A DNA stretch of 9,005 nucleotides, taken from JACOVP01 sp035289145. GTDB lineage: Archaea > Nanobdellota > Nanobdellia > SCGC-AAA011-G17 > UBA489. Of this stretch, positions 1 to 6,242 are shown one piece after another. The notes beneath the pieces are model-generated. The model was not told where the DNA came from, searched no databases, and saw only the letters and a program-made list of their open reading frames with translations. The position numbers and the translations under genes were made by a program. The stretch is from NCBI GenBank assembly GCA_035289145.1, contig DATDXZ010000020.1:1-9005 (forward strand), written 5' to 3'. Each line of letters starts with the position of its first letter. Within the stretch, counting starts at the first letter, position 1.

Positions 1-203
1 CCCTCTGTTAATTGATGAAGAATTTGATTATAGCTTAATGCTCGTGGAACATTGGAATTTGCAATAGGTTGATCTTCTCGGTATTCTGTAGTATCTGCTA
101 TTTGTGTTCCTCGAAATAGTTCATTGTGTATTCTGAGAACTTCTTGACCTAATTCGTCAAAAACTAGATTCTGTATGCGTGGTGGATTGTTTGCTGATGT
201 CAT
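1..203 (-). CDS. Hypothetical protein, N-terminal part (runs off window)
   Basis: I read 67 stop-free codons on the minus strand from an ATG at 203-201 to the window edge. The protein begins MTSANNPPRIQNLVFDELG and looks soluble, with many Asn, Gln and charged residues and no signal peptide or membrane segment. I do not recognise the family. An SD-like AAGGAT lies about 12 nt upstream of the ATG, and a weak TATAAT-like element at 249-254 would place the transcript start near 226. The gene diverges from the Lrp-like regulator at 331. It could be a chance open frame, but the start position and upstream signals favour a real gene. Confidence 0.5.
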   Translation of the reverse strand, partial: MTSANNPPRIQNLVFDELGQEVLRIHNELFRGTQIADTTEYREDQPIANSNVPRALSYNQILHQLTE

Positions 204-224
204 CGTTGTTGTGTTATCCTTATT

Positions 225-256
225 CTTGTTTATTACTCAACAAGGACGATTATAGA
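225..256 (-). promoter_or_regulatory. Possible promoter with palindrome for the gene at 1-203
   Basis: On the minus strand a TATAAT element (249-254) precedes an inverted repeat, CTTGTT, 8 nt, AACAAG (225-244). The repeat would lie between the TATA box and the predicted start site near 226, where a repressor could block transcription. The TATA box is a poor match and the arms are only 6 bp in AT-rich DNA, so this is a weak call. Confidence 0.3.
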
Positions 257-300
257 TTATTTATTATTATCGGCTATTTTAGTAAACTTTATGGCAAAAG

Positions 301-309
301 TATATAAAG
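301..309 (+). promoter_or_regulatory. TATA box for the Lrp-like gene
   Basis: TATATAAAG is a near-consensus archaeal TATA box with a purine-rich stretch (GGCAAAAG) just upstream as a possible BRE. Its centre lies about 26 nt before the ATG at 331, so the transcript is predicted to be leaderless. No SD site precedes that ATG, which agrees. Confidence 0.65.
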
Positions 310-330
310 GAAGTCAACAATAGAAAAATC

Positions 331-1275
331 ATGGATCTGGACGAGAAAAACAAGATCATCTTTGAGCATCTCTTGGTCAATGCTCGCGCACAAATTAGCG
401 ACCTAGCTAGAATACTCAAAATAACAAAACCTGCAGTGATGAAACGAATAAGATTTCTAGAAGAACAGGAATATATCATTCGCTATGATGCAATCATCAA
501 CTGGCAGAAGCTTCCCTTTATCAAGAAAACCTATTTTGTGAAGGTAGAAAATGATCCTCAGTTTGAAAAGCAGATGATCCAACAGCAGTCAGTGTTTTCC
601 TTAATCAGTCTCAGTGGATTATATAATTATCAGGTCTGGTGTTTCTTCAAGAATAAAAAGCAGCAGCTCTTGTTTGAGAAGATCATGAATCAGTATGAAC
701 AGGAATCCATAGAGATAAGCACATTGCTCTTTCCCAGAGTGACTTTCTTCAAATTACACATGCAATTACCTCCACCAAAAATACAAGACAAGGAAATGAA
801 AATCAGTTCTATTGATATAGCAATCATGAAACACATGGCTCAAGGACATGGAAGACAATCTCTGTATGAAATGAGCAAAATACTCAAAATACCTTATGAC
901 TCTGTGCATTATCATGGTAAAAATCTGATCAAAGCAGGCTATTTTCTTGCTATTGTAGCGCAGCCAGGAACAAATAAATTCACTTTACAGACTACAACTC
1001 TCTTAATAGAATGCTCTAACAAACAAATAGTACAACAGCTCCATGAAAAGGTAAAGAGCCTTGCTTTTATCAGGTCAGATGCAGTTGGAGGAACAAAAGT
1101 TATGGTGCATTTCTTAAGTCAAACTCATCTGGAGTATAGAACAACGCTTGCAGAAATATTCTCTCTCATGCCAAGAACCAGTATCAAGAAAACACTCATT
1201 GCGCATTGGGATAAAGTAATTCTCAATAATAGATATCCTCTGGAGTATTTTTTAAAGACAAAGGTATTTGTTTAG
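331..1275 (+). CDS. Double Lrp/AsnC-like transcriptional regulator
   Basis: The 314-residue protein opens with a classic Lrp/AsnC winged helix: residues 5-52 contain LLVNARAQISDLARIL and AVMKRIRFLEEQEYIIRY, matching the family pattern of a helix-turn-helix followed by a wing. A second, weaker helix-turn-helix lies at about 159-205 (IDIAIMKHMA, YEMSKILKIPYDSVHYHGKNL). The stretches after each (about 63-145 and 206-290) alternate strands and helices like ligand-binding RAM domains, so the layout looks like HTH-RAM-HTH-RAM. This is about twice the usual 150-residue Lrp length. It probably binds DNA as a pseudo-dimer; ligand and targets cannot be told. It is a single gene with a leaderless-type promoter, divergent from 1-203 and convergent with 1429-1962. 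The family call is firm for the first domain and less so for the second. Confidence 0.82.
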   Translation: MDLDEKNKIIFEHLLVNARAQISDLARILKITKPAVMKRIRFLEEQEYIIRYDAIINWQKLPFIKKTYFVKVENDPQFEKQMIQQQSVFSLISLSGLYNYQVWCFFKNKKQQLLFEKIMNQYEQESIEISTLLFPRVTFFKLHMQLPPPKIQDKEMKISSIDIAIMKHMAQGHGRQSLYEMSKILKIPYDSVHYHGKNLIKAGYFLAIVAQPGTNKFTLQTTTLLIECSNKQIVQQLHEKVKSLAFIRSDAVGGTKVMVHFLSQTHLEYRTTLAEIFSLMPRTSIKKTLIAHWDKVILNNRYPLEYFLKTKVFV

Positions 1276-1382
1276 CTCATTTTGAAACGGAGCCCGTTTT
1301 AGTTTCCATTTTACACTTTCTTAAAATTTTTTAGCGGAAAGAAGACCAAATAAGCCTCTGATTGAGGTAGCTAAACAAATAC
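1264..1382. repeat. Perfect 14-bp inverted repeat enclosing three hairpins
   Basis: GTATTTGTTTAGCT (1264-1277) and its exact reverse complement (1369-1382) are 91 nt apart. The left arm includes the last codons and the stop of the Lrp-like gene. Inside are three smaller hairpins: AAACGG/CCGTTT (1285-1299), CTTTC/GAAAG with an AT-rich inner stem (1316-1341) and CCTC/GAGG (1355-1367). As RNA this would fold as a four-way junction. It fills most of the convergent gap, so a bidirectional terminator, a 3'-UTR element or a small terminal-inverted-repeat element are all possible. No target-site duplication is visible. Confidence 0.6.
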
Positions 1383-1428
1383 AAAATAAAATAAAAAAAG
1401 AGAAAAAATGTTCTCGTCAGCAGAGTGT

Positions 1429-1962
1429 TTATTTAGAAGGAGTTCTTTTCCTTAAAAATTTATCTAGAGAAATACGAGGATTCATTGCTTCTCGTTCTTT
1501 CTTGATAGCCTCATCTAATGCTATACTAGCATCTACGTAGCTTGGAAGAGTCAAGAATCGAAGATCTTCAGCGCCAATATAGACTGGTGCTGTAGTTAGT
1601 TCATGATGATGTGCATAAGCGCCGTCAGGTGTGCCATCTAAATGAACTTGTTTTCTTTCATGATCTAAACCATCAACATAAAGAGTTCCTATAGTGCCAT
1701 TGTCATTAATAACAAGGACTTCTAATGATTGTAGAGGATTGTCCTTTGTTGAAGCAACACCAGTGATAGAAAATTCTTTGTCGCCGCTCTTAAATGCAGC
1801 AAGAGTGTTGCCAACATATTGGGGGGGCGTTACCATAGTGGTGTAAAGTGCTGGTACCTTCAATGCTTCATCTGTGTTAGGTTCAATAGAATTTGAAGTT
1901 CCAGCGCAGCTTCCTATACTCAAACTTAATCCTAAGGCCATACTGCGTAATATTTTGTTCAT
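1429..1962 (-). CDS. Small exported protein, possible lipoprotein, unknown function
   Basis: The 177-residue protein starts with a short signal peptide: a basic MNKILRS, then a hydrophobic stretch MALGLSLSIG, then SC at residues 18-19. IGSC resembles a lipobox, so Cys19 may be lipid-modified; otherwise it is an ordinary secretion signal. The mature part is mixed strand and helix without further membrane segments. It has a His-rich patch (HHH near residues 117-119) and a charged C-terminal helix ending FLRKRTPSK. I do not recognise the family. The ATG is supported by a strong SD, AGGAGGA (1971-1977), 8 nt upstream, and by a TATA box at 2003-2011. Codons near residue 46 contain a run of seven C's, unusual here. 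The gene diverges from the methyltransferase at 2106. Confidence 0.75.
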   Translation of the reverse strand: MNKILRSMALGLSLSIGSCAGTSNSIEPNTDEALKVPALYTTMVTPPQYVGNTLAAFKSGDKEFSITGVASTKDNPLQSLEVLVINDNGTIGTLYVDGLDHERKQVHLDGTPDGAYAHHHELTTAPVYIGAEDLRFLTLPSYVDASIALDEAIKKEREAMNPRISLDKFLRKRTPSK

Positions 1963-1970
1963 GGTTTGTA

Positions 1971-2011
1971 TCCTCCTTGATAAGGGGCAAGCAATCGAGT
2001 AAGTATTTAAG
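1971..2011 (-). promoter_or_regulatory. Promoter and strong SD of the exported-protein gene
   Basis: The minus strand reads CTTAAATAC (2011-2003), an archaeal TATA box, and its spacing predicts a start near 1981. AAGGAGGA (1978-1971) then lies 8 nt before the ATG at 1962. This is a short-leader, SD-led gene, unlike the leaderless genes elsewhere in the window. Confidence 0.6.
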
Positions 2012-2065
2012 GTTTTCTATTAGTAACTACTATAAAGTTAATATAGAATAAATCATTATAGAAGC

Positions 2066-2074
2066 TATAAAAAG
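2066..2074 (+). promoter_or_regulatory. TATA box for the methyltransferase gene
   Basis: TATAAAAAG is about 36 nt upstream of the ATG at 2106, predicting a start near 2096 and a leader of about 10 nt. No properly spaced SD is seen. The ATG at 2095 is in another frame. Confidence 0.5.
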
Positions 2075-2105
2075 GGTTTTAAGCTGAAGAAAAGATGGGA
2101 AGACC

Positions 2106-2915
2106 ATGGTAGTTATAATCAGCTCTGACAGTATAAGGAAGATACAACACTCTTTAAAACAAGGAAAAAAAGAGTTGTATATCTCACTTGATCTAGGAAA
2201 AACTGTAGCAAAAATACAGCTTTCTGAAGAAGGCCCTATAATTGAACAGCAAGACGTCAAATTGCCAAAAGTAAAGGACAAAGACAAGAGCTGTTATCTC
2301 ATCAAAGGAAAGAGTGTTGAGAAAATGCAGTACTCGTCTCCGGAAACTGGTGAATTCTACAAATTGATTCCAACATCAGGTCGTCCCCTATTACAGATTT
2401 CTGGAACTTCTATGCACAAGCAGCCGTTTGTTGAACGTGTACAAAAAGAACAGTTAAGAGGAAATGTCTTGGATGCAGGAACGGGGTTAGGATACACAGC
2501 TATGGAAGCTGCAAAGACTGCCAAGCACGTCACAACGATAGAGCATGATCCAACAGTTATGGAATTGCAAAAGTTAAGTCTATGGTCGCAAGAACTCTTC
2601 ACCAGAAAGAATATTACTTTGCTAGAAGGAGATGTCACGCAGCTGGTGAGAAATGCACCGAAAGAATCTTTTGATAACATCATTTATGACGCAGGCACTC
2701 CTCGCTCTTCTGGATTATTCTTTTCCACAGAGCATTATGCTGAAACGTATCGCGTTCTGAAGAGAAATGGCAAACTCTATCATTATCTGCCTCGCCCACA
2801 AATTGAACAAGGACGTGATTTCGCAAAAGCAATCATACAACGTCTGGAAGAGCTGAGATTTACACTTCTGGAACGTAATGAAAAAGACTGTTATATCATT
2901 GTGAAAAAACTCTAG
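2106..2915 (+). CDS. Predicted archaeal SAM-dependent methyltransferase (COG2521-like)
   Basis: This 269-residue protein has an archaea-specific N-terminal part (about 1-115) and a Rossmann-type methyltransferase core. Motif I, the SAM-binding loop, is GNVLDAGTGLGYT (119-131). The acidic residue after strand 2 is Glu146 in TTIEHDP, and GD at 175-176 fits the adenine-contact strand. FDNIIYDAGTPR (189-200) occupies the motif IV position, and YRVLKRNGKLYHY (215-227) is the conserved strand near the end. The order and wording match the uncharacterised archaeal group COG2521 as I remember it. That group usually has a DPP-type motif IV, which here is DAGTP, so the target or chemistry may differ. 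The substrate is unknown. The gene sits 67 nt upstream of two ribosomal protein genes, which hints at a link to RNA or ribosomes but does not prove one. Confidence 0.8.
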   Translation: MVVIISSDSIRKIQHSLKQGKKELYISLDLGKTVAKIQLSEEGPIIEQQDVKLPKVKDKDKSCYLIKGKSVEKMQYSSPETGEFYKLIPTSGRPLLQISGTSMHKQPFVERVQKEQLRGNVLDAGTGLGYTAMEAAKTAKHVTTIEHDPTVMELQKLSLWSQELFTRKNITLLEGDVTQLVRNAPKESFDNIIYDAGTPRSSGLFFSTEHYAETYRVLKRNGKLYHYLPRPQIEQGRDFAKAIIQRLEELRFTLLERNEKDCYIIVKKL

Positions 2916-2928
2916 TGTGTCCTACACA
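2916..2928 (+). other. Small hairpin right after the methyltransferase stop
   Basis: TGTGT, CCT, ACACA forms a 5-bp stem directly after the TAG at 2913-2915. ACTCTAG also occurs twice around it (2909-2915 and 2937-2943). There is no U-tract, so it may be a processing or 3'-end structure, or chance. Confidence 0.3.
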
Positions 2929-2948
2929 GTTCAAAGACTCTAGAAAGC

Positions 2949-2957
2949 TTTTTAAAC
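2949..2957 (+). promoter_or_regulatory. TATA box for the eL33-uL16 operon
   Basis: TTTTTAAAC has its TTTAAA core about 29 nt before the ATG at 2983, predicting a start near 2979. The ribosomal operon therefore probably has its own promoter and a leader of only a few bases. No SD lies before this ATG. Confidence 0.6.
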
Positions 2958-2982
2958 CAAAAGAAGGGACTGTTAGGCTACC

Positions 2983-3240
2983 ATGCAAGCGCAAATTCTC
3001 AATTTTAGAGGCGGTTTACACACCAAGTCTGATAATCACATGATTGTCAAGATTCCAGGAGTAGACACGCGAGAAGCAGCCATGAATATGAAGGCTAAAA
3101 AAGTAGTTTGGAAGAGCCCAGCTGGTAAAGAAATCAAGGGAGTCGTTGCAAACGCTCACGGTAACAAAGGAGCAGTTCGTGTTATTTTTGAAAAAGGTAT
3201 GCCTGGTCAATCCATCGCAAATAAGGTAGAGGTGCAATAA
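2983..3240 (+). CDS. rpl35ae: 50S ribosomal protein eL33 (L35Ae)
   Basis: The 85-residue protein is a full-length archaeal eL33, a small beta-barrel protein of the large ribosomal subunit shared with eukaryotes and absent from bacteria. Typical features are QNHM-like DNHMIVKIPGV near the start, the VVWKSPAGKEIKG strand-turn-strand, AHGNKGAVRVIFEKGMPGQ and the C-terminal ANKVEV. It is the first gene of a two-gene operon, with the next start only 2 nt after its stop. Its promoter spacing leaves almost no leader. Confidence 0.95.
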   Translation: MQAQILNFRGGLHTKSDNHMIVKIPGVDTREAAMNMKAKKVVWKSPAGKEIKGVVANAHGNKGAVRVIFEKGMPGQSIANKVEVQ

Positions 3241-3242
3241 TA

Positions 3243-3791
3243 ATGGCAGGCTTGCGTAAAGGAGTATCCTACAGATTCTTAGAACGTCCTTATACTCGCA
3301 AGAGTAAATTCAAGCACAAGTCCTATGTCAAGGCAGTGCCAAATTCTAAGGTAGTTCGTTTCGACATGGGTGACGTCAAGAAGCAATATGCAGTGCGTGT
3401 AGATTTGATCGCGAAAGATGCTTTGCAGTTGCGTCATAATGCTATCGAAAGCGCGCGTCAGATTATCAATCGTCATTTAAACATCAAGTTAGGCAACAAT
3501 TACTATCTCAAAGTCAGGATGTATCCTCACCACGTCTTGCGTGAAAACAAAATGTTGACAGGTGCAGGAGCTGACCGTATGCAGACTGGTATGCAATTAT
3601 CTTTTGGTCGACCAGTAGGTATCGCTGCGCAGATCAAGCGAGGAAAAGCTATTTTTTCAGTCAAGGTAGATCAAGACGCTATTGGATCAGCAAAATACGC
3701 GCTCAGGAAAGCTACTCCACGATTGCCTGGACATTATGGTGTTGCAGTTGTGCAATTAATCCCAGAAGTTGTTGTAGCAAAAGAAGAATAA
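3243..3791 (+). CDS. rpl10e: 50S ribosomal protein uL16 (archaeal L10e)
   Basis: The 182-residue protein matches archaeal/eukaryotic L10e along its whole length. Marks include the RPYTRKSKFKHKSYVKAVP start, the LRHNAIESARQIINRHL helix, YPHHVLRENKM, the conserved ADRMQTGMQLSFGRPVG segment next to the peptidyl-transferase centre and tRNA sites, and the C-terminal LPGHYGV. The SD GAGGTG (3229-3234) inside the end of eL33 serves this start, so the two are translated from one mRNA. Its TAA is directly adjacent to the stop codon of copA on the other strand, with no base between. A short T5 tract (3796-3800) just after the stop, inside copA, is the only visible terminator signal. Confidence 0.98.
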   Translation: MAGLRKGVSYRFLERPYTRKSKFKHKSYVKAVPNSKVVRFDMGDVKKQYAVRVDLIAKDALQLRHNAIESARQIINRHLNIKLGNNYYLKVRMYPHHVLRENKMLTGAGADRMQTGMQLSFGRPVGIAAQIKRGKAIFSVKVDQDAIGSAKYALRKATPRLPGHYGVAVVQLIPEVVVAKEE

Positions 3792-5747
3792 TTACTTTTT
3801 AATATTTATTCTAATACGTCGTAATAAATTAGCGTTAGTCACAACTGTAATGGAAGAGAGTGCCATCGCTAATTCTGCTACGACTGGATGTAAGAGTCCA
3901 GCAACAGCGACGGGAATCGCGATAACATTATAAGCGAACGCCCAGAAAAGATTTTGTTTTATTTTGCTAAATGTTTTTTTGGACAATGTAATGGCTTCTA
4001 CAACCCCTGTCAGAGATCCCTTCGTCAACACTAAGTCGCCAGCTTCAATAGCAATATCAGTCCCAGTCCCCATAGCTATACCGACGTTAGCTTGTTTCAA
4101 AGCAGGCGCATCATTAATTCCATCTCCGACAAAAGCAACCATGCCATAACGTTGTAATTCTTCAACTTTCTTTGCTTTGTCTTCAGGCAGGACATTGGCA
4201 ATCACTTGGTCAATGCCTACTTGTCGTGCTATGGCTTGTGCTGTCACTGCATGATCTCCCGTAATCATCACAGTAACATAACCTTCTCGTTTTAACGCTT
4301 GCAAGGCAAAGACAGAATCTTCTTTGACTGCATCAGCGACACCAATCACACCTATAATTCTCTTATTCTCCGCAACAAGCATCACAGTATTGCCATTGGA
4401 TTGATATGATTGAATAATAGGCTCTACTTTTCCAAGAGGTATCCGTTTTTCCTGCAGTAGAGCAGCATTGCCGACTAGAATTTGTTTAGTGCCTATGACT
4501 CCTTCAACGCCCTTGCCGCGAATAATTTTGAATTGTTTGACAGGTCTATAAACATGCAATTGTGCTTTAATGACTATGGCGTGTGCTAAGGGATGCTCAC
4601 TTAATTTTTCTAAGCTTGCAGCAACTTCCCAGAGATGAGTCTCAGGAACTAAACTATGGACTGCAGTGACTTCTGGTTTTCCTTTAGTAATGGTTCCAGT
4701 TTTGTCAAAGACAATAGTTTTGACATCTTTCATAGTTTGAATAGCTTCGCCCTTTCTAATAAGAATGCCATTTTTTGCTCCAATGCCCGCACCTACGGTA
4801 AGAGAAATTGGTACAGCCAGTCCCAAGGAACAAGGACAAGCAATGACTAAGACAGCAATAGCAGTTCCTATAGATTGTCCAAGATCACCGCTAAAATACC
4901 ACCAAGCTCCAAAAGTTAATAAAGTTAAGACAAGAATAATAGGAACAAAAATGCTCGTGACTTTGTCAGCGACTTTCTGGATAGGGACCTTTGTGCCTTG
5001 TGCTTCTTCGACTAGATGAATGATATGCGCTAAAAATGTGTCTTTACCAACTTTAGTTGCTTGAACATAGAGAACACCATCTTGATTGAGAGTAGCTCCA
5101 ATAACAGGATCTTTAATTCTTTTCTCGACAGGCATGCTTTCTCCAGTGACCATACTTTCATCGACTGCGCTGCCGCCATTGACAACTACGCCATCTGTCG
5201 GAATTTTTTCTCCAGGTTTGATTAACAGAACATCTCCGACTTGTACTTCACTGATAGGAATGTTAAACTCTTGATTATTGCGAATGACACGTGCTTGTTT
5301 TGCTCCAAGTTCCAGTAATTTTCTAATCTCTTGTGTTGCTCTGCCTTTTGCTCGTGCTTCAACATATTTTCCTGTGACAAAGATAGCCATGATCATGGCA
5401 GCAACGCCGGAATAATCTTTAGTAGGTAAGAAGAAAGTCAAGATGCCAGTAAAATAAGCAATCACAGTTCCTAGGGCGATAAGTGAATCCATACTAAAAT
5501 AAAAGGTAAAGAATCCTCTAAAACCACTCCATACAGTGGAGAATCCTACGATAAAGATAACTGAAAATGCAAGTCCTAAAATAACCCATCCCATGATGTT
5601 CTCAGGCAGCAAAGTTATCCCTAAGAGTCGATCAGTGAACATCAAGACAGCAATAGGTACAGATAAAATCCAGGCCCAGATGAGTTTTCGAAACCAGCTG
5701 CGGATTTCTGGATCATCGGGAATGTCGCTGTGGTCATGGTTGTGCAT
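3792..5747 (-). CDS. copA: Cu(I)-exporting P1B-type ATPase CopA
   Basis: The 651-residue pump uses ATP to move Cu(I) out of the cytoplasm. Visible P-type motifs are TGES (201-204, actuator), DKTGT with the phosphorylated Asp348, SEHPLA (383-388, the P1B HP motif), TGD (496-498) and GDGINDAP (541-548). Metal specificity comes from CPC in helix 6 (304-306), YN in helix 7 (606-607) and MxxSS in helix 8 (628-632), the P1B-1 copper set. The helix-6 motif reads CPCSLGLAVP where CPCALGLATP is common. There is no fused HMA domain, only a short His-rich MHNHDHSD start; the HMA domain is the separate copZ gene upstream. I place the start at the ATG 5747-5745 because AGGAGAT (5762-5756) lies 8 nt before it. 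A TTG at 5756-5754 is in frame but overlaps that SD. It is the last gene of the arsR operon. Confidence 0.97.
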   Translation of the reverse strand: MHNHDHSDIPDDPEIRSWFRKLIWAWILSVPIAVLMFTDRLLGITLLPENIMGWVILGLAFSVIFIVGFSTVWSGFRGFFTFYFSMDSLIALGTVIAYFTGILTFFLPTKDYSGVAAMIMAIFVTGKYVEARAKGRATQEIRKLLELGAKQARVIRNNQEFNIPISEVQVGDVLLIKPGEKIPTDGVVVNGGSAVDESMVTGESMPVEKRIKDPVIGATLNQDGVLYVQATKVGKDTFLAHIIHLVEEAQGTKVPIQKVADKVTSIFVPIILVLTLLTFGAWWYFSGDLGQSIGTAIAVLVIACPCSLGLAVPISLTVGAGIGAKNGILIRKGEAIQTMKDVKTIVFDKTGTITKGKPEVTAVHSLVPETHLWEVAASLEKLSEHPLAHAIVIKAQLHVYRPVKQFKIIRGKGVEGVIGTKQILVGNAALLQEKRIPLGKVEPIIQSYQSNGNTVMLVAENKRIIGVIGVADAVKEDSVFALQALKREGYVTVMITGDHAVTAQAIARQVGIDQVIANVLPEDKAKKVEELQRYGMVAFVGDGINDAPALKQANVGIAMGTGTDIAIEAGDLVLTKGSLTGVVEAITLSKKTFSKIKQNLFWAFAYNVIAIPVAVAGLLHPVVAELAMALSSITVVTNANLLRRIRINIKK

Positions 5748-5755
5748 AGTAATCA

Positions 5756-5762
5756 ATCTCCT
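5756..5762 (-). promoter_or_regulatory. SD that decides the copA start
   Basis: The minus strand reads AGGAGAT here, ideally spaced (8 nt) for the ATG at 5747. It overlaps the alternative TTG codon at 5756, which therefore cannot use it. Confidence 0.75.
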
Positions 5763-5771
5763 GTAGTCTAG

Positions 5772-5996
5772 TTATGTGTTTTCAAATGTCACTTGTGTTG
5801 CTGTATAGCCTGCTTTCTTGACTGCTTGTTTCATATCTTGTTCTGTGACTTTGTCTTCGCAGTCAGCATAGCCTTTTTTCATCAAGACATTAACGCGAAT
5901 ATTTGTTGCTCCGCCCATTTTCGTGAGACTTTTTTCAATATGTGAAGCGCAAGAGGCGCAATGCATGCCTTCAATAAGGATAGTTGCTTTTTTCAT
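5772..5996 (-). CDS. copZ: CopZ-like copper chaperone (single HMA domain)
   Basis: This 74-residue protein is one heavy-metal-associated domain of the usual size. GMHCASC (10-16) supplies the Cu(I)-binding Cys13 and Cys16 in the loop before helix 1. The rest follows the beta-alpha-beta-beta-alpha-beta fold: helix SHIEKSLTKM, strand INVRVNVLMKKGYADCE, helix TEQDMKQAVKKAGY and a final strand. Cys51 is an extra cysteine. It should carry Cu(I) in the cytoplasm and deliver it to CopA, which lacks its own HMA domain. It starts 3 nt after the stop of the small membrane protein, with AGGAGGAA inside the end of that gene as SD, and ends 24 nt before copA. A role as a metal buffer that also unloads the ArsR sensor is possible but is inference. 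Confidence 0.93.
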   Translation of the reverse strand: MKKATILIEGMHCASCASHIEKSLTKMGGATNIRVNVLMKKGYADCEDKVTEQDMKQAVKKAGYTATQVTFENT

Positions 5997-5999
5997 GAG

Positions 6000-6242
6000 T
6001 TATTTCCTCCTCTGATGAGAAAGTTGTTGATTAAACCATAAAATTCCCAGTACCAGAAAAATAATTAAGAGAATCCAGAAAAGACCCATTCCAAAAAACA
6101 TCATTCCGGATCCAGACATCATAGAGTACAGAGAATAGCCGGGATAATTAGCAATGCTCCACAGTCTAGTCAAAGGAAGAAGAAAAAAAAGACCTAAGAG
6201 AACTACTCCAAAAAGGATCCAAAGACTTCGTGTTTGTTTCAT
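6000..6242 (-). CDS. Small two-helix Met-rich membrane protein
   Basis: The 80-residue protein has two predicted membrane helices, about residues 7-24 and 48-70, with a basic end (HQRRK). The loop before helix 2 is rich in methionine (YSMMSGSGMMFFGMG, Met41, 42, 47, 48 and 52), a composition often used to bind Cu(I) outside the cytoplasm. I do not recognise a named family. Its ATG overlaps the arsR stop by 4 nt (ATGA), so translation is probably coupled, and copZ follows after 3 nt. Place in the operon suggests a copper-linked job, perhaps as a partner of CopA or a local copper binder. This is inference from context and composition. Confidence 0.78.
   Translation of the reverse strand: MKQTRSLWILFGVVLLGLFFLLPLTRLWSIANYPGYSLYSMMSGSGMMFFGMGLFWILLIIFLVLGILWFNQQLSHQRRK

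Noticed and set aside
279..479. Minus-strand open frame over the start of the Lrp-like gene
   Set aside because: It is the antisense of a well-supported gene, has no promoter or SD and encodes no recognisable domain.
1278..1368. tRNA gene suggested by the cloverleaf-like fold
   Set aside because: The stems do not have tRNA dimensions, and no T-loop sequence, D-loop pattern or anticodon arm of the right size is present.
2357..2683. Minus-strand 108-codon frame within the methyltransferase gene
   Set aside because: It overlaps the conserved SAM-binding core, whose plus-strand reading is clear; the antisense product shows no family features.
4656..5019. Plus-strand frames inside copA
   Set aside because: They are shadows of the ATPase transmembrane and phosphorylation region and have no initiation signals.
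5748..5756. TTG at 5756-5754 as copA start, adding three residues
   Set aside because: The TTG overlaps the SD AGGAGAT, which is spaced ideally for the ATG at 5747.
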